A stretch of 12,367 nt of DNA from CAXXFQ01 sp963674475 (GTDB lineage Bacteria; Planctomycetota; Planctomycetia; Pirellulales; Thermoguttaceae). A program made the position numbers and the translations under genes. Where the stretch lies: positions 1 to 12,367 of the forward strand of contig CAXXFQ010000020.1 of NCBI GenBank assembly GCA_963674475.2. The letters run 5' to 3'. Below are positions 1 through 7,746 of the stretch, one piece after another; position 1 is the stretch's first letter, and each line of letters starts with the position of its first letter. Below the pieces are notes generated by a model, which was given only the letters and a program-made list of their open reading frames with translations, did not search any database and was not told the DNA's origin.

Positions 1-1260
1 TGGCCTCGAGGTCCACCCGGCTCCGGTGCACTGGGCATCGGGCATCTGGCAGGCGACGGTGCGCATCCAGATGAGCTCGTAGAGCTTGGCGCCCTTTCCC
101 GAGAGACCGGCCCGATCGGGATGGACGAAGGCATCACCCGTGGGACGGATGGCCTCGTGTGCCTCCTGCGCCCCCTTGCTCTGGGTCTTGTAGAACCGGG
201 GGTGTCGGGAACGAAGGCCGCGCCGAAGAGCCCCTCGGCGGCCTTGCGCGCCGCGCCGATGGCCTGCTGGGACAGGTGGGTGCTGTCCGTTCGCATGTAG
301 GTGATGAGACCGTTCTCGTAGAGGGTCTGGGCCAGACGCATGGTCTCGCGGGCCGAGTAGCCGAGCTTGCGACTCGCCTCCTGCTGGAGGGTCGAGGTGG
401 TGAAGGGCGGCTTGGGCCGCATCTTGTAGCTCGACTCGTTCACGTCCACCACCTGGAAGGGGGCTCCCTTGAGGCGATCGGTGATGGCGCGGGCCTCCGT
501 CTCCCCGAGGAGGAGGACGTTCTTGCCCGCGGCGAGCTTGCCCGTGTTCTCGTCGAAGTCCTTGCCCGTGGCGATGCTCAGGCCGTCGATGGCCTGCAGA
601 TCGGCCTGGAAGGGCTTGCTCTCGGCCTCGAAGGCACCGCGCAGGTCCCAGTAGGTCGCCACGTGGAAATGACGCCGCTCCCGCTCGCGCTGCACGAGAA
701 GGCGGACGGCCACGGACTGCACCCGGCCGGCGGAGAGGCCGTACTTGATCTTCTTGCTCACCAGGTGGGAGAGGGGATAGCCCACGAGGCGATCGAGGAT
801 GCGCCGCGTCTCCTGGGCCTCGACGAGGGACATGTCGATCTCCCGCGTCTGGTTCAGCGCCTCCTGGATGGCCGACTTGGTGATCTCGTGGAAGACCATG
901 CGCTTCACGGGCACCTTGGGTTTGAGCACCTGCACGAGATGCCATCCGATGGCCTCGCCCTCGCGGTCATGGTCCGTCGCGAGGATGAGCTCGTCCGCCG
1001 AGGCGAGCTCCTTCTTGAGGGTGGCCACCGTCTTCTTCGCCCGTCCGCCCTTGACGACGTACACGGGGTCGAAGTCCTTCTCCACGTCCACCCCGAGGTA
1101 GGCCCAGGCCTTCTTGCGTTTGGCCTCGGGCAGTTCGCTCGCCTTCTCGGGGAGGTCCCGCACGTGGCCCACGGAGGCACGCACCGCGTACCCTTCGGGG
1201 GAGATACTTTTCGATGGTCGATGCCTTGGTGGGCGACTCGACGATTACGAGCTTCGGCAT
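1..1260 (-). CDS. topA: DNA topoisomerase I, N-terminal part, two frame breaks
   Basis: Type IA topoisomerase, which relaxes negatively supercoiled DNA through a 5'-phosphotyrosine intermediate. About 420 N-terminal residues are visible; the gene runs off the left edge. Seen: the TOPRIM start MPKLVIVESPTKA with Glu8, the TOPRIM acidic motif TDHDREGE (Asp96, Asp98, Glu100), and the active-site segment LITYMRTDS with Tyr321, matching the E. coli layout (Tyr319). The ATG at 1260 has GAAGG upstream and overlaps the end of pcp by 16 nt, which suggests translational coupling. The reading frame is broken twice, both times in runs of five G on the plus strand. One extra base at about 1197-1201 (codon 21) shifts the frame. 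One missing base at about 198-202 (near residue 353) restores it, after which FYKTQSKGAQEAHEAIRP reads correctly. All catalytic residues survive across the frames, so sequence error is more likely than a pseudogene. The family is certain; the real state of the gene is not. Confidence 0.93.
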
Positions 1261-1916
1261 GGATGGTCCTTCATCGTCGTCCGGAACGCAGTACTCTTCG
1301 TAATGGTCATTCGGCAGTCCCCCTCGGCGGATCCGAAGGTTTCTTCCAGGCAGCGCCTCAGCCGGTCGATCCGTCCCTCGAGCAGAGCCCGCGGGATGCG
1401 CCCCGTGGGGACGCAGGGCACGTGGAGGAAGCCCACCCGGGTGGGGGCTCCCTCGAGAGCCACCTGATGCAGAGCCAGGTAGTAGGCCTGGTTGCAGCAG
1501 AAGGTGCCGGCATGGAAGCTCGGCACCGCCCGATCCCCCCCGCCTCCGAGAAGGCGATGGAGCCCCGCAGGCATGGTGCCCCGCAGGGCGAGGGGGCCCC
1601 CCGGAACGACGGGGCGATCCTCCGCCCGCACCCCGTCGTTGTCCCGTCCCCTGGCGTGACGGACGTTCACCGCGAGCTGCTCCCAGCGGAGGGGATCCGT
1701 GCTGCGGCATTCGCCGAGCATGAGCAGCAGGGAAGGGCGAGCCTTCACGATGCGGCGCACGGCGGGAACGAGACGGGCGTAGGAGACGGGAAGGCGACGA
1801 GCCCTCGCCGTGAGACCGGCCACGACGCCGCCGTCGAAGGCCTTCGCCATCTCCCAGCTCAGGTTCGTCTTCTTTCCGCGAAAGGGCTCGAAGCCCGTCA
1901 CGAAGAGGGTTCCCAT
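1245..1916 (-). CDS. pcp: Pyroglutamyl-peptidase I (cysteine peptidase C15)
   Basis: Cytosolic cysteine peptidase that removes an N-terminal pyroglutamyl residue from peptides. From the ATG at 1916 the protein has 223 residues, slightly longer than the usual 200-215. Seen: the N-terminal signature VTGFEPFRG (usually FGG), Glu79 in WEQLAVNV, Cys141 in AGTFCCNQAYY and His165 in FLHVP. These correspond in spacing to the family's Glu/Cys/His triad. Start choice: 1916 puts VTGF five residues from the N-terminus, as in relatives, but its ribosome site is poor. An in-frame ATG at 1985 has a GAGGT five bases upstream and would add 23 low-complexity residues (Ser/Gly/Arg-rich). The gene lies about 100-170 nt after pmbA, and its stop lies inside the topA start region. 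It probably belongs to one peptide-processing operon with tldD and pmbA. The last 20 residues are not recognisable as conserved. Confidence 0.9.
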   Translation of the reverse strand: MGTLFVTGFEPFRGKKTNLSWEMAKAFDGGVVAGLTARARRLPVSYARLVPAVRRIVKARPSLLLMLGECRSTDPLRWEQLAVNVRHARGRDNDGVRAEDRPVVPGGPLALRGTMPAGLHRLLGGGGDRAVPSFHAGTFCCNQAYYLALHQVALEGAPTRVGFLHVPCVPTGRIPRALLEGRIDRLRRCLEETFGSAEGDCRMTITKSTAFRTTMKDHPCRSS

Positions 1917-1984
1917 GCTCCGCCGTCCGCTCGCGCCCGTCGGAGCCCCGCCCGATCCGGAGGAAGGGCGAGACGTTGCCGCCA

Positions 1985-2013
1985 TTTGTACCTCATGGGA
2001 CGGAACGGGTCAA
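1985..2013 (-). promoter_or_regulatory. Candidate promoter before pcp-topA
   Basis: On the minus strand TTGACC (2008-2013) is followed after exactly 17 nt by TACAAA (1985-1990), a fair match to a housekeeping sigma promoter (5/6 and 4/6). Transcription would begin near 1978, which would support translation from the ATG at 1916 rather than 1985. A second weak -10-like TATCAT sits at 2024-2029 within an AT-rich patch, and would allow the 1985 start. This is inference from short matches only; pcp and topA may simply be read from upstream. Confidence 0.3.
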
Positions 2014-2089
2014 CCGTGCCGCCATGATATGGATAAAATGGATCGGAGAAGGAAGCACCGCGCCGGCGCGTGGGCCTTCGGGCCGCGTG

Positions 2090-3425
2090 CTAGGAGACGT
2101 TCGCCTCCTTGAAGAGGAAGTGGGGCGTCCAGAGGGTCTTGCCTCCCGCCGTGGGGTAGGCGCACTCGCGGCTCGCCTCGACCTTGCCCTGGGCCATGAG
2201 CTCGTAGATGTTCCCCGAGATGGAGAGGTTCTTCACCCGTCCCACCCGCTTGCCCTTGCGGATGCGTTGCCCCACCCGGATGCCCCCGGTGAAGTCGCCG
2301 TTGGACACGTTGCCCTGGAAGGCGTCGGGAGCGAACTCGATCCAGAGGCCGTCGTCCACCGAGGCGACGAGCTCCTCCAGAGGCGTCTCGCCGCCGTCGA
2401 AGACGAGGTTGGTCAGGGTGACGGAAGGGGCCGCGTCCAGCTGGGTCCCCCCGCCCATGCCTCCCACGCGGAAGCCGTTGCCCGTGGGCTCGGTCCCCGT
2501 CTTCTCGGCATACTTGAGGTTGTTCACGAATCCCCGGAAGACCCCCTTCTCGAGGATGGGAGTGACCCGGGTGGACACGCCCTCGTGATCGTGGGGCACG
2601 CTGCGCGAGGACAGCCCGAAGGTGGGATCGTCCCGCATGGAGACGACGTCGGAGAGGACCTTCTCGCCCATCCGGTCCTTCAGAGGCGAGAGTCCCTCGT
2701 GGATGGACACGGCCGAGGTTCCCGAGAGGAGCCCCGCCAGGATGGGCCGCAGGGTGTTGGGCGAGATGATGCAGGGAATCTTCCCCGACACGGGCTCGAC
2801 CACGGTCCGGTTCAGGGAGAAGTCCTCGAGGAAACGCGCCATCCAGGCATCCACCCCATCGAGATCGGCGAAGGGATCGGAGGCGGAGGCGTACCACATG
2901 AAGATGTCCCCGGCCGTGGCCTCGGTGACCACGATGGACATGCCCCATTCCTTGCTGCTGCACGCCCGGCGAAGGCCCGTGGTGTTGGCCACCTCGACCT
3001 CCACCTCGCCCCCGCCGCCGTGGATCTCGTAGGTGAGGGTCGAATCGAAGGCCCGCATGCGCTCGGCGCAGCGGGCGCACCATGCCTCCATCTCTTCGAG
3101 GCCGGGCAGATGGTCGTCGGGCAGATGGACGAGATGACGGGTCTCCTCGAAGGCGCCCTCGGGGAACTGAAAGCTCGCCTCGGGTCCCCAGGCGCAGGCC
3201 TCGGCGGCCATCTCGACGAGACGGGCGTCGTCCCCCGTGGCGGTGGAGGTGGCCATGCCGAGGCGGCCGTCGCGGACGACCCGCAGGGTGCGGCCCCGCG
3301 TCTCGGAGTGCTCCACCTTGTGCAGACTTGCCGTTCTTGTACTCGATTCCCGAGCTCGTGGCACGGAGGGCGAAGACCTCGCCCCGGTCGCAGCTTCGGG
3401 TCATGGCGTCGACGAGGGCCTTCAT
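2090..3425 (-). CDS. pmbA: TldE/PmbA-type protein, partner of TldD, one frame break
   Basis: Member of the TldD/PmbA (U62) family, the non-catalytic partner in the TldD-TldE protease. In E. coli this heterodimer processes peptides such as microcin B17 precursor and CcdA. Seen: start MKALVDAMTRSCDRGEVFAL, then HSETRGRTLRVVRDGRLGMA, SGKIPCIISP, SVPHDHEGVSTR, TGNGFRVGG and, near the C-terminus, a segment around LSISGNIYELM that is typical of the family. There is no HExxxH zinc motif, as expected for TldE. The ATG at 3425 overlaps the tldD stop in an ATGA junction, indicating translational coupling. One extra base near 3322-3332 breaks the frame at about residue 33. Reading GKL-HKVEHSE across it restores a full protein of about 444 residues, close to the family norm. 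The rest is intact, so a sequence error is likely. If the break is real, a short product beginning at about 3364 would lack the N-terminus. Confidence 0.9.
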
Positions 3426-4795
3426 CGGGCCTCACCTCCCACGGTGCAATTCCGGATGCGCAGGTGGGGCGAACCATGGCTGACGGGGAGGGGGAACTGC
3501 CCCATCTTCCCGCAGCCCCCCGGCCCGTCGTGGATCTGGAAGTCGGCACCCACCACGTCGATGTTCTTCAAGGTCTCGAAGAGGTTGCCCTGGAGCTTCA
3601 CGTCCCGCACCATCTCGGCGAGTTTGCCCTTGCGGATCATGTAGCCGTAGTTCGCGCTGAAGGTGAAGGTCTCGCCGCCGCAGCCGCCCCCCGATCCGAT
3701 GGCGTAGACCCCTTCCTCCACGTCGGCGATCATGTCCTCGAAGCGGGCCTCGCCCGGGGCGATGCAGGTGTTGCGCATGCGGCAGATGGGCGCGGAGGCA
3801 TAGTCCATGGCCCGGCCGTTGCCGGTGGCCTCTTCGCCGAGCTTCCCCGCCGTCTCGCGGGTATGGAGCCGCCCCTCGAGGATGCCCTCGCGGATGAGCA
3901 CGGTTCGCCGCCCGGGCACGCCCTCGTCGTCGTAGGGCACGTGACCTCGCAGGCCCTCGTCGAGCCCCGTGTCGTAGATGGTCAGACTGTCCGACCCGAA
4001 GCGTTTGCCCAGGGTGAAGATCTCCACCATGCGGGGGTTGTCCACCTGGCCATCGGCCTCGCTCGTGTGCCCGAAGGCCTCGTGGACGAAGACGCCCCCG
4101 AGGTGGGGATCGATCACCACGGGGAAGATGCCTCCGCCCACCTTGGGGGCCTTCAGGAGCTCCGCCGAGAGACGGCATTTCTCGAGGATGCCCTCGTCCA
4201 GGTTCAACACGACGCCGAAGTCGTTCGTGCTCCCCGCCGAGACGGGGACGGACTGGGTCAGACCGTCGCCCAGGGCGGTGGGGGAGATGGCGATGGCCAC
4301 ATCGGGCCTCTCCTGCACGATGTAGCTGCCCTCGCTCGAGGCGAAGGTCTTCACCCGGAAGGAATCGAAGTAGAAGGCGAAGCACTTCTTGATCTCCGGC
4401 CGGGATCCGAGGGCCACCTGGCTGTAGGCGCGCAGGAGGTCGACCTTCTCGTCCATGGAGTGCCCCCGTGGATCGTCGACGAAGCGCGCCCGCAGCACCG
4501 TGTCCACCGGTTCGACGGCGGCCAGGGTGGTCTTGCCGTCGCCCACGGCGCGGGCCGCGTCGACGATGCGGGCTGCGTAGGCCTCGAGCTCGTCCAGGCT
4601 GTTGAAGCTGCCGAAGCCCCAGCCGCCCTTGTGGCAGGCGCGCACCGATCCGCCCACGCTCCGGCTGCGCTTGATCCCGTCCACCTCGCCGTCGCGCATG
4701 CGGACGGACTGCAGTTCCTCTTCCTCCACGCGGACGTCCAGATAGTCGCAGCGCACGGCCTGCTTCCGGATCACCGCCTCGATTCGTTCACGCAT
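3422..4795 (-). CDS. tldD: TldD zinc metalloprotease subunit
   Basis: Catalytic subunit of the TldD/TldE metalloprotease, which degrades unfolded or small peptides inside the cytosol. It has 457 residues, close to the family length. Seen: the zinc motif HEAFGH at residues 238-243 followed by TSEAD, the middle segment PYDDEGVPGRRT, and the C-terminal CGKMGQ whose Cys428 corresponds to the third metal ligand of the family, followed by the closing NCTVGG. I chose the ATG at 4795 because a perfect AGGAGG lies five bases upstream; the longer open frame to 4870 adds residues with no ribosome site. The stop overlaps the pmbA start by 4 nt, so both subunits should be made in balance. It is the first gene of the probable tldD-pmbA-pcp-topA operon, lying just downstream of the terminator of the DUF2259-like gene. 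A weak TTGTGA about 55 nt before the ATG could be a -35, but no good -10 follows. Confidence 0.95.
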   Translation of the reverse strand: MRERIEAVIRKQAVRCDYLDVRVEEEELQSVRMRDGEVDGIKRSRSVGGSVRACHKGGWGFGSFNSLDELEAYAARIVDAARAVGDGKTTLAAVEPVDTVLRARFVDDPRGHSMDEKVDLLRAYSQVALGSRPEIKKCFAFYFDSFRVKTFASSEGSYIVQERPDVAIAISPTALGDGLTQSVPVSAGSTNDFGVVLNLDEGILEKCRLSAELLKAPKVGGGIFPVVIDPHLGGVFVHEAFGHTSEADGQVDNPRMVEIFTLGKRFGSDSLTIYDTGLDEGLRGHVPYDDEGVPGRRTVLIREGILEGRLHTRETAGKLGEEATGNGRAMDYASAPICRMRNTCIAPGEARFEDMIADVEEGVYAIGSGGGCGGETFTFSANYGYMIRKGKLAEMVRDVKLQGNLFETLKNIDVVGADFQIHDGPGGCGKMGQFPLPVSHGSPHLRIRNCTVGGEAR

Positions 4796-4885
4796 GAGAT
4801 CCTCCTCGGATGGCCTCGACCCTATCACGAATCGGAGGACCTCACAACGGGAGTTTCCCCTGCCGCGCACCCGCCCTTGCGCACG

Positions 4886-4916
4886 AAAAGCCGCGCGGGA
4901 CCGGACCCGCGCGGCT
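4886..4916 (-). terminator. Rho-independent terminator after the DUF2259-like gene
   Basis: Plus-strand positions 4889-4899 and 4906-4916 are a perfect 11-bp inverted repeat (core GCCGCGCGGG / CCCGCGCGGC) around a 6-base loop. Read on the minus strand, the stem is followed by TTTT (4886-4889, the first T also able to close the stem). It lies 22-48 nt after the stop of the minus-strand exported-protein gene, so it should end that transcript and separate it from tldD. The plus side lacks a T-run, so it should act in one direction only. Confidence 0.88.
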
Positions 4917-4937
4917 CGACGGTGATTGGATCAGACG

Positions 4938-5657
4938 TCAAAGACTGAAGCCCACCGCCATGTAGCGCAGGGACGGGCCTTCGAAGGCCGGCACCCGATA
5001 GGCGAGAACGACCACGTGTCCTTCCGCGACCTTGCGCACGGCGACGATGGAGTAGTCCCGCGCCGCGGCCCGCTCGGGAGGCAGCACGCCATCGTCGTCG
5101 TGGAGCACGATGCTCACGCCGGAGACGGGTTCCACCGCCACGAGACGAAGTGCGGCACCGCCGCCGGTGAAGGGATCTTCGTTCCCATCCGCCACGGGAG
5201 TCTCCACCACCTGCAGATCCATGGGATCTCCCAGAAGGGCCACCCGCGCCGTGGTCAGGGCCTGGAAGGAGAAGAGATCCCCCGCCACGGGACGGCTGAA
5301 GAGACTCTCCCCGTCCACGGCGCTCATGAGACCGAGCTTGCGGAAGGTGGGCACGGCCCGGGTGCGCGCCGCGGTGCGAAGGCTCTCGAGAGCGCCTTCC
5401 TCCTCGTCCTCGAGACGGATGGGGGGCGCGGCGGGGCAATCATCCCATGTGTCCACGAAGCGGATCTCCACCCAGGGAAAACCCGAGCCGTCGGAGATGC
5501 CGTACTGCTCGTAGGCGAAGGTCTCCCCGTCGGGCGAGAAACCCACGATTTCGAGCTCGGCCATGTCACCGGCCCGAGCAGCGGGGGCGAGAAGAAGCAG
5601 GCCCACGAGGGCGAAGCAGGCGATGAGAGAGAGGGGAAGGCGAGGGCGGGATTTCAT
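4938..5657 (-). CDS. Predicted exported protein, DUF2259-like
   Basis: Small exported protein of 239 residues. The N-terminus is a clear Sec signal peptide: MKSRPR, a hydrophobic core at about 9-24, and an AxA site (Ala27-Arg28-Ala29), so cleavage is expected after residue 29. The mature start, with VGFSPDGETFAYEQYGISDGSGFPW, resembles the predicted secreted family DUF2259 (COG5497), whose function is unknown; the resemblance is from memory of the motif. The rest is an acidic, probably beta-rich domain with few cysteines. I chose the ATG at 5657 because AGGAGG lies five bases before it; an open frame back to 5768 adds 37 residues with no signal logic. It is a single-gene transcript: divergent from the membrane protein gene and closed by the terminator at 4886-4916. 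It is probably periplasmic or released. A lipoprotein is unlikely because no lipobox Cys follows the core. Confidence 0.85.
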   Translation of the reverse strand: MKSRPRLPLSLIACFALVGLLLLAPAARAGDMAELEIVGFSPDGETFAYEQYGISDGSGFPWVEIRFVDTWDDCPAAPPIRLEDEEEGALESLRTAARTRAVPTFRKLGLMSAVDGESLFSRPVAGDLFSFQALTTARVALLGDPMDLQVVETPVADGNEDPFTGGGAALRLVAVEPVSGVSIVLHDDDGVLPPERAAARDYSIVAVRKVAEGHVVVLAYRVPAFEGPSLRYMAVGFSL

Positions 5658-5830
5658 GATTCCTCCTGTTGTGTTCTCCGTGCGGACGGCGTTCGTCTCG
5701 GATGAGGACCAGGGGGTAACCAAGAACGATGCCAGACGGGTCGGGCGAACGAGCGTTCCGCTGTCCATCGGACGTGCCTGGTCTCGTTCTCAGCGGAGAC
5801 GGCAAGGCGATGCATCGTTCGGTCCAGATT

Positions 5831-5876
5831 CTGAACCGGGCCGTCGGTGGGCATGGGCCATGAACTGAACCGGTTC
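5831..5876. repeat. Direct repeat and palindrome upstream of the membrane-protein gene
   Basis: CTGAACCGG occurs at 5831-5839 and again at 5865-5873, 34 bases start to start. The second copy runs into the perfect 10-bp palindrome GAACCGGTTC (5867-5876). The element lies 44-89 nt before the ATG at 5920, in the longest intergenic stretch (5658-5919), which separates two divergent genes. It could be an operator for a dimeric regulator of either gene. Chance is possible for repeats this short, and no convincing -35/-10 pair was found nearby. The rest of the stretch (5658-5830) shows nothing I can name. Confidence 0.35.
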
Positions 5877-5919
5877 GAAGGCCGACGTGGTAGCATGGCG
5901 CCGAGAAGGGAGAGTGACC

Positions 5920-7080
5920 ATGTCCGCCCCCCGCCCGGAACACCCCGTGGAACTCGAGGCGCAGCTCACCTACGCCACCGCCCTCATGGCCGGCTGTCTG
6001 TGGATCGCGTGGGAGATCGCCGACTACGGCCGCCACACGGGTTGGGACGGGCTGCTCACCCTCTTTCTCGCCCTGGGGGCCATGACCTCTCTCCAGATCG
6101 TGGTCCTCGGCATGGGCGCTTTCATCTTCTATCGGGGCCACTGGATGGCCGCGGCCATGATGGACGGTCGCGAGGGCACGGAACCCGTCGCTCCGGAGCG
6201 GGAAGAGCTGCCTCCGAAAGGGAAGCGCAACGGCAAGGGCAGGGGAAAGGACAAGGGAAAGGAGAAGGGGAAGGGCGCAAGCGACCCTCCCCGGTCCCTG
6301 GGGCGCCTCATCCGGGAGACCCTCGCCCGTCCCGTCCTCGCCACCGCCACGACGGGGGGGCCCGGCGAGGTGGCCGAACTCGACGGGATCTGCACGAACC
6401 TCTTCTTCCGGAGCTTCCGCTTCCTCCACCGCAGCTTCATGGGACTCCTCGCCTTCCTCTGCCTCCGTTTGGCCATCGAGGGCGAACTGACCATCCTGGG
6501 CCCCATGGCGGCGATCCTCTTCGTCTATCTGGTCTCCGGAGTCTGCCTGCGCCTCCTCGCCCGGATCCTCTTCTTCTTCCCCGTGATCGGCCGGGCGTCG
6601 CGCAACTGGGACGCCCTGCGGGAGCGCCTCCATCGCAATCTCGGCCTCTGGCGGGTGGGGGGAGGAGCCGAGGGTCTGCCCTCGAACCGTCGCCTCACCC
6701 TCCTCGTGTGGCTCCTCTTCGCCGGGCTCATGGTGGTGAACCTGAACTGGATGGCCGACTGCGAACTCAAGCCCGAGCGCTGGGCCTACGAGCGGGGGCG
6801 GGACGAGCGCGTCCTTCTCGAGTTCCGCCTGGGAGGCGTGCGCAACGATCGCTACGTGGACACCTGCTTCGAGCTCGTGGTGAACGGCCGACGACGGGAC
6901 ACGAAGGGCCGTTGGTATCCCTCGGGAACGAACACCTACGCCTGCTCCCTGCCGCTGGACGAGCTGCGCAACGGCGCCTGCCACGCCCGGCTCCGCTTCA
7001 AGGGCTTCACCGTCAAGGGGGCGGGCATGCAGGGGGCCACGAGCGTCGAAGCCGAGACGCGCTTCTTCGTCCTCGAATGA
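5920..7080 (+). CDS. Multi-pass membrane protein with Lys/Gly-rich linker, unknown function
   Basis: I do not recognise this family. The protein has 386 residues. Hydrophobic segments lie at about 18-35, 45-70, 174-186, 192-213 and 259-277. Between the first pair and the rest is a strongly basic low-complexity linker at about 100-121 made of KGK, GKG and KDKGKEKGKG units. After the last membrane segment comes a polar domain of about 109 residues with four cysteines (near DCELKP, DTCFELV, YACSLPL and GACHARL), which could form two disulfides if it faces outside. That domain has alternating hydrophobic stretches and may be a small beta sandwich. The ATG at 5920 has AGGGAGAG about five bases upstream; an open GTG at 5887 is less likely. 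The gene stands alone on the plus strand, divergent from the DUF2259-like gene and ending 13 nt from the convergent response-regulator stop. Coding character is clear, function is not. Confidence 0.85.
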   Translation: MSAPRPEHPVELEAQLTYATALMAGCLWIAWEIADYGRHTGWDGLLTLFLALGAMTSLQIVVLGMGAFIFYRGHWMAAAMMDGREGTEPVAPEREELPPKGKRNGKGRGKDKGKEKGKGASDPPRSLGRLIRETLARPVLATATTGGPGEVAELDGICTNLFFRSFRFLHRSFMGLLAFLCLRLAIEGELTILGPMAAILFVYLVSGVCLRLLARILFFFPVIGRASRNWDALRERLHRNLGLWRVGGGAEGLPSNRRLTLLVWLLFAGLMVVNLNWMADCELKPERWAYERGRDERVLLEFRLGGVRNDRYVDTCFELVVNGRRRDTKGRWYPSGTNTYACSLPLDELRNGACHARLRFKGFTVKGAGMQGATSVEAETRFFVLE

Positions 7081-7093
7081 CCCGAGACCGTTC

Positions 7094-7687
7094 CTACTCG
7101 ATCTCCCCGTCGAGGAGCCTCTTGTAGCAGTCCGGACAGATGCCGTGGCTGAACTTGGTCTGACTTCGTTTGGAGATGTAGGTCTCCACCTGATGCCAGT
7201 AGTTCTGGTCGTCCCGGACCTTCTTGCAATAGGCGCAGATGGGCAGGAGTTCCTCGAGGCGGTTGATCTTGTCGAGGGCCTCTTCGAGCTCGACGATGCG
7301 ATGGGCGAGCCGGGTCTCCAGATCGAGGGTGCGCATGCCGACCTTGAGGCGGACCTTCAGCTCGTTGGGGTCGCAGGGCTTGGTGAGGAAGTCGTCCGCG
7401 CCGGCCTCGAGTCCGGCCACGAGATCGTCCTTCCCCTTGCGCGAGGTGAGGAGGATGATGAAGGTGTAGCCTCCCAGATCGCTCTCGCGAACGCGCTTGC
7501 AGACCTCGGGCCCCGAAAGCTCGGGCATCTCCCAGTCGAGGATGGCCAGACGGACCTTCTCGTCCCGGATGGTCTCCCACGCCTCCCGTCCGTTCGAGGC
7601 GACGAGCACCTCGTGATCCCACTTCGTCAGGACGGCCTGCAAGATGCGTCGCGAAACGGGATCGTCGTCGGCGGTCAGGATCTTCAT
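7094..7687 (-). CDS. Response regulator with coiled coil and C-terminal Cys-rich (CxxC...CxxC) domain
   Basis: Cytosolic signalling protein of 197 residues. Residues 1-120 are a receiver domain: acidic pocket Asp7-Asp9, phosphoacceptor Asp51 in LAILDWEMPE, Thr81 and Lys103 in FLTKP. A helical, probably coiled-coil stretch follows (about 122-147, rich in Glu/Leu). The C-terminal segment LLPICAYCKKVRDDQNYW...FSHGICPDC has Cys151, Cys154, His181, Cys184 and Cys187. This is a widespread but poorly characterised tail seen after receiver, PAS and GAF domains; metal binding is plausible but not shown. There is no DNA-binding HTH or enzymatic output, so the output may be protein contact or redox/metal sensing. 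The ATG at 7687 has an AGAGGGG ribosome site. It lies 59 nt downstream of the kinase gene on the same strand, probably co-transcribed. Confidence 0.93.
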   Translation of the reverse strand: MKILTADDDPVSRRILQAVLTKWDHEVLVASNGREAWETIRDEKVRLAILDWEMPELSGPEVCKRVRESDLGGYTFIILLTSRKGKDDLVAGLEAGADDFLTKPCDPNELKVRLKVGMRTLDLETRLAHRIVELEEALDKINRLEELLPICAYCKKVRDDQNYWHQVETYISKRSQTKFSHGICPDCYKRLLDGEIE

Positions 7688-7746
7688 CCCGGTCCCCTCT
7701 CTCCTCGAATGGATCCCCCCGAGAGATCCGGGATCAGTCTACCCGC

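Noticed and set aside
159..2027. Long plus-strand open frame of 622 codons
   Set aside because: It lies opposite topA and pcp, whose motifs are unmistakable. The His/Glu/Gly-rich translation has no recognisable domain and is typical of antisense frames in GC-rich DNA.
2010..3360. Minus-strand continuation of the first pmbA frame as a 471-residue protein
   Set aside because: After residue 33 it becomes Arg/Gly/Pro-rich nonsense, while the neighbouring frame carries the conserved TldE sequence.
1976..4948. Plus-strand open frame of 990 codons
   Set aside because: Antisense to tldD and pmbA, with compositionally biased translation and no ribosome site or domain; stops are rare by chance at this GC content.
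6217..6281. Purine-rich repeat in the membrane-protein gene as a CRISPR or satellite repeat
   Set aside because: The units are imperfect, short, and stay in frame to give Lys/Gly codons, so it is a low-complexity protein linker.
7688..7746. Hairpin between the kinase and response-regulator genes as a terminator
   Set aside because: GATCCC/GGGATC can pair, but the stem is short, the loop is irregular and no T-run follows, so co-transcription is more likely.
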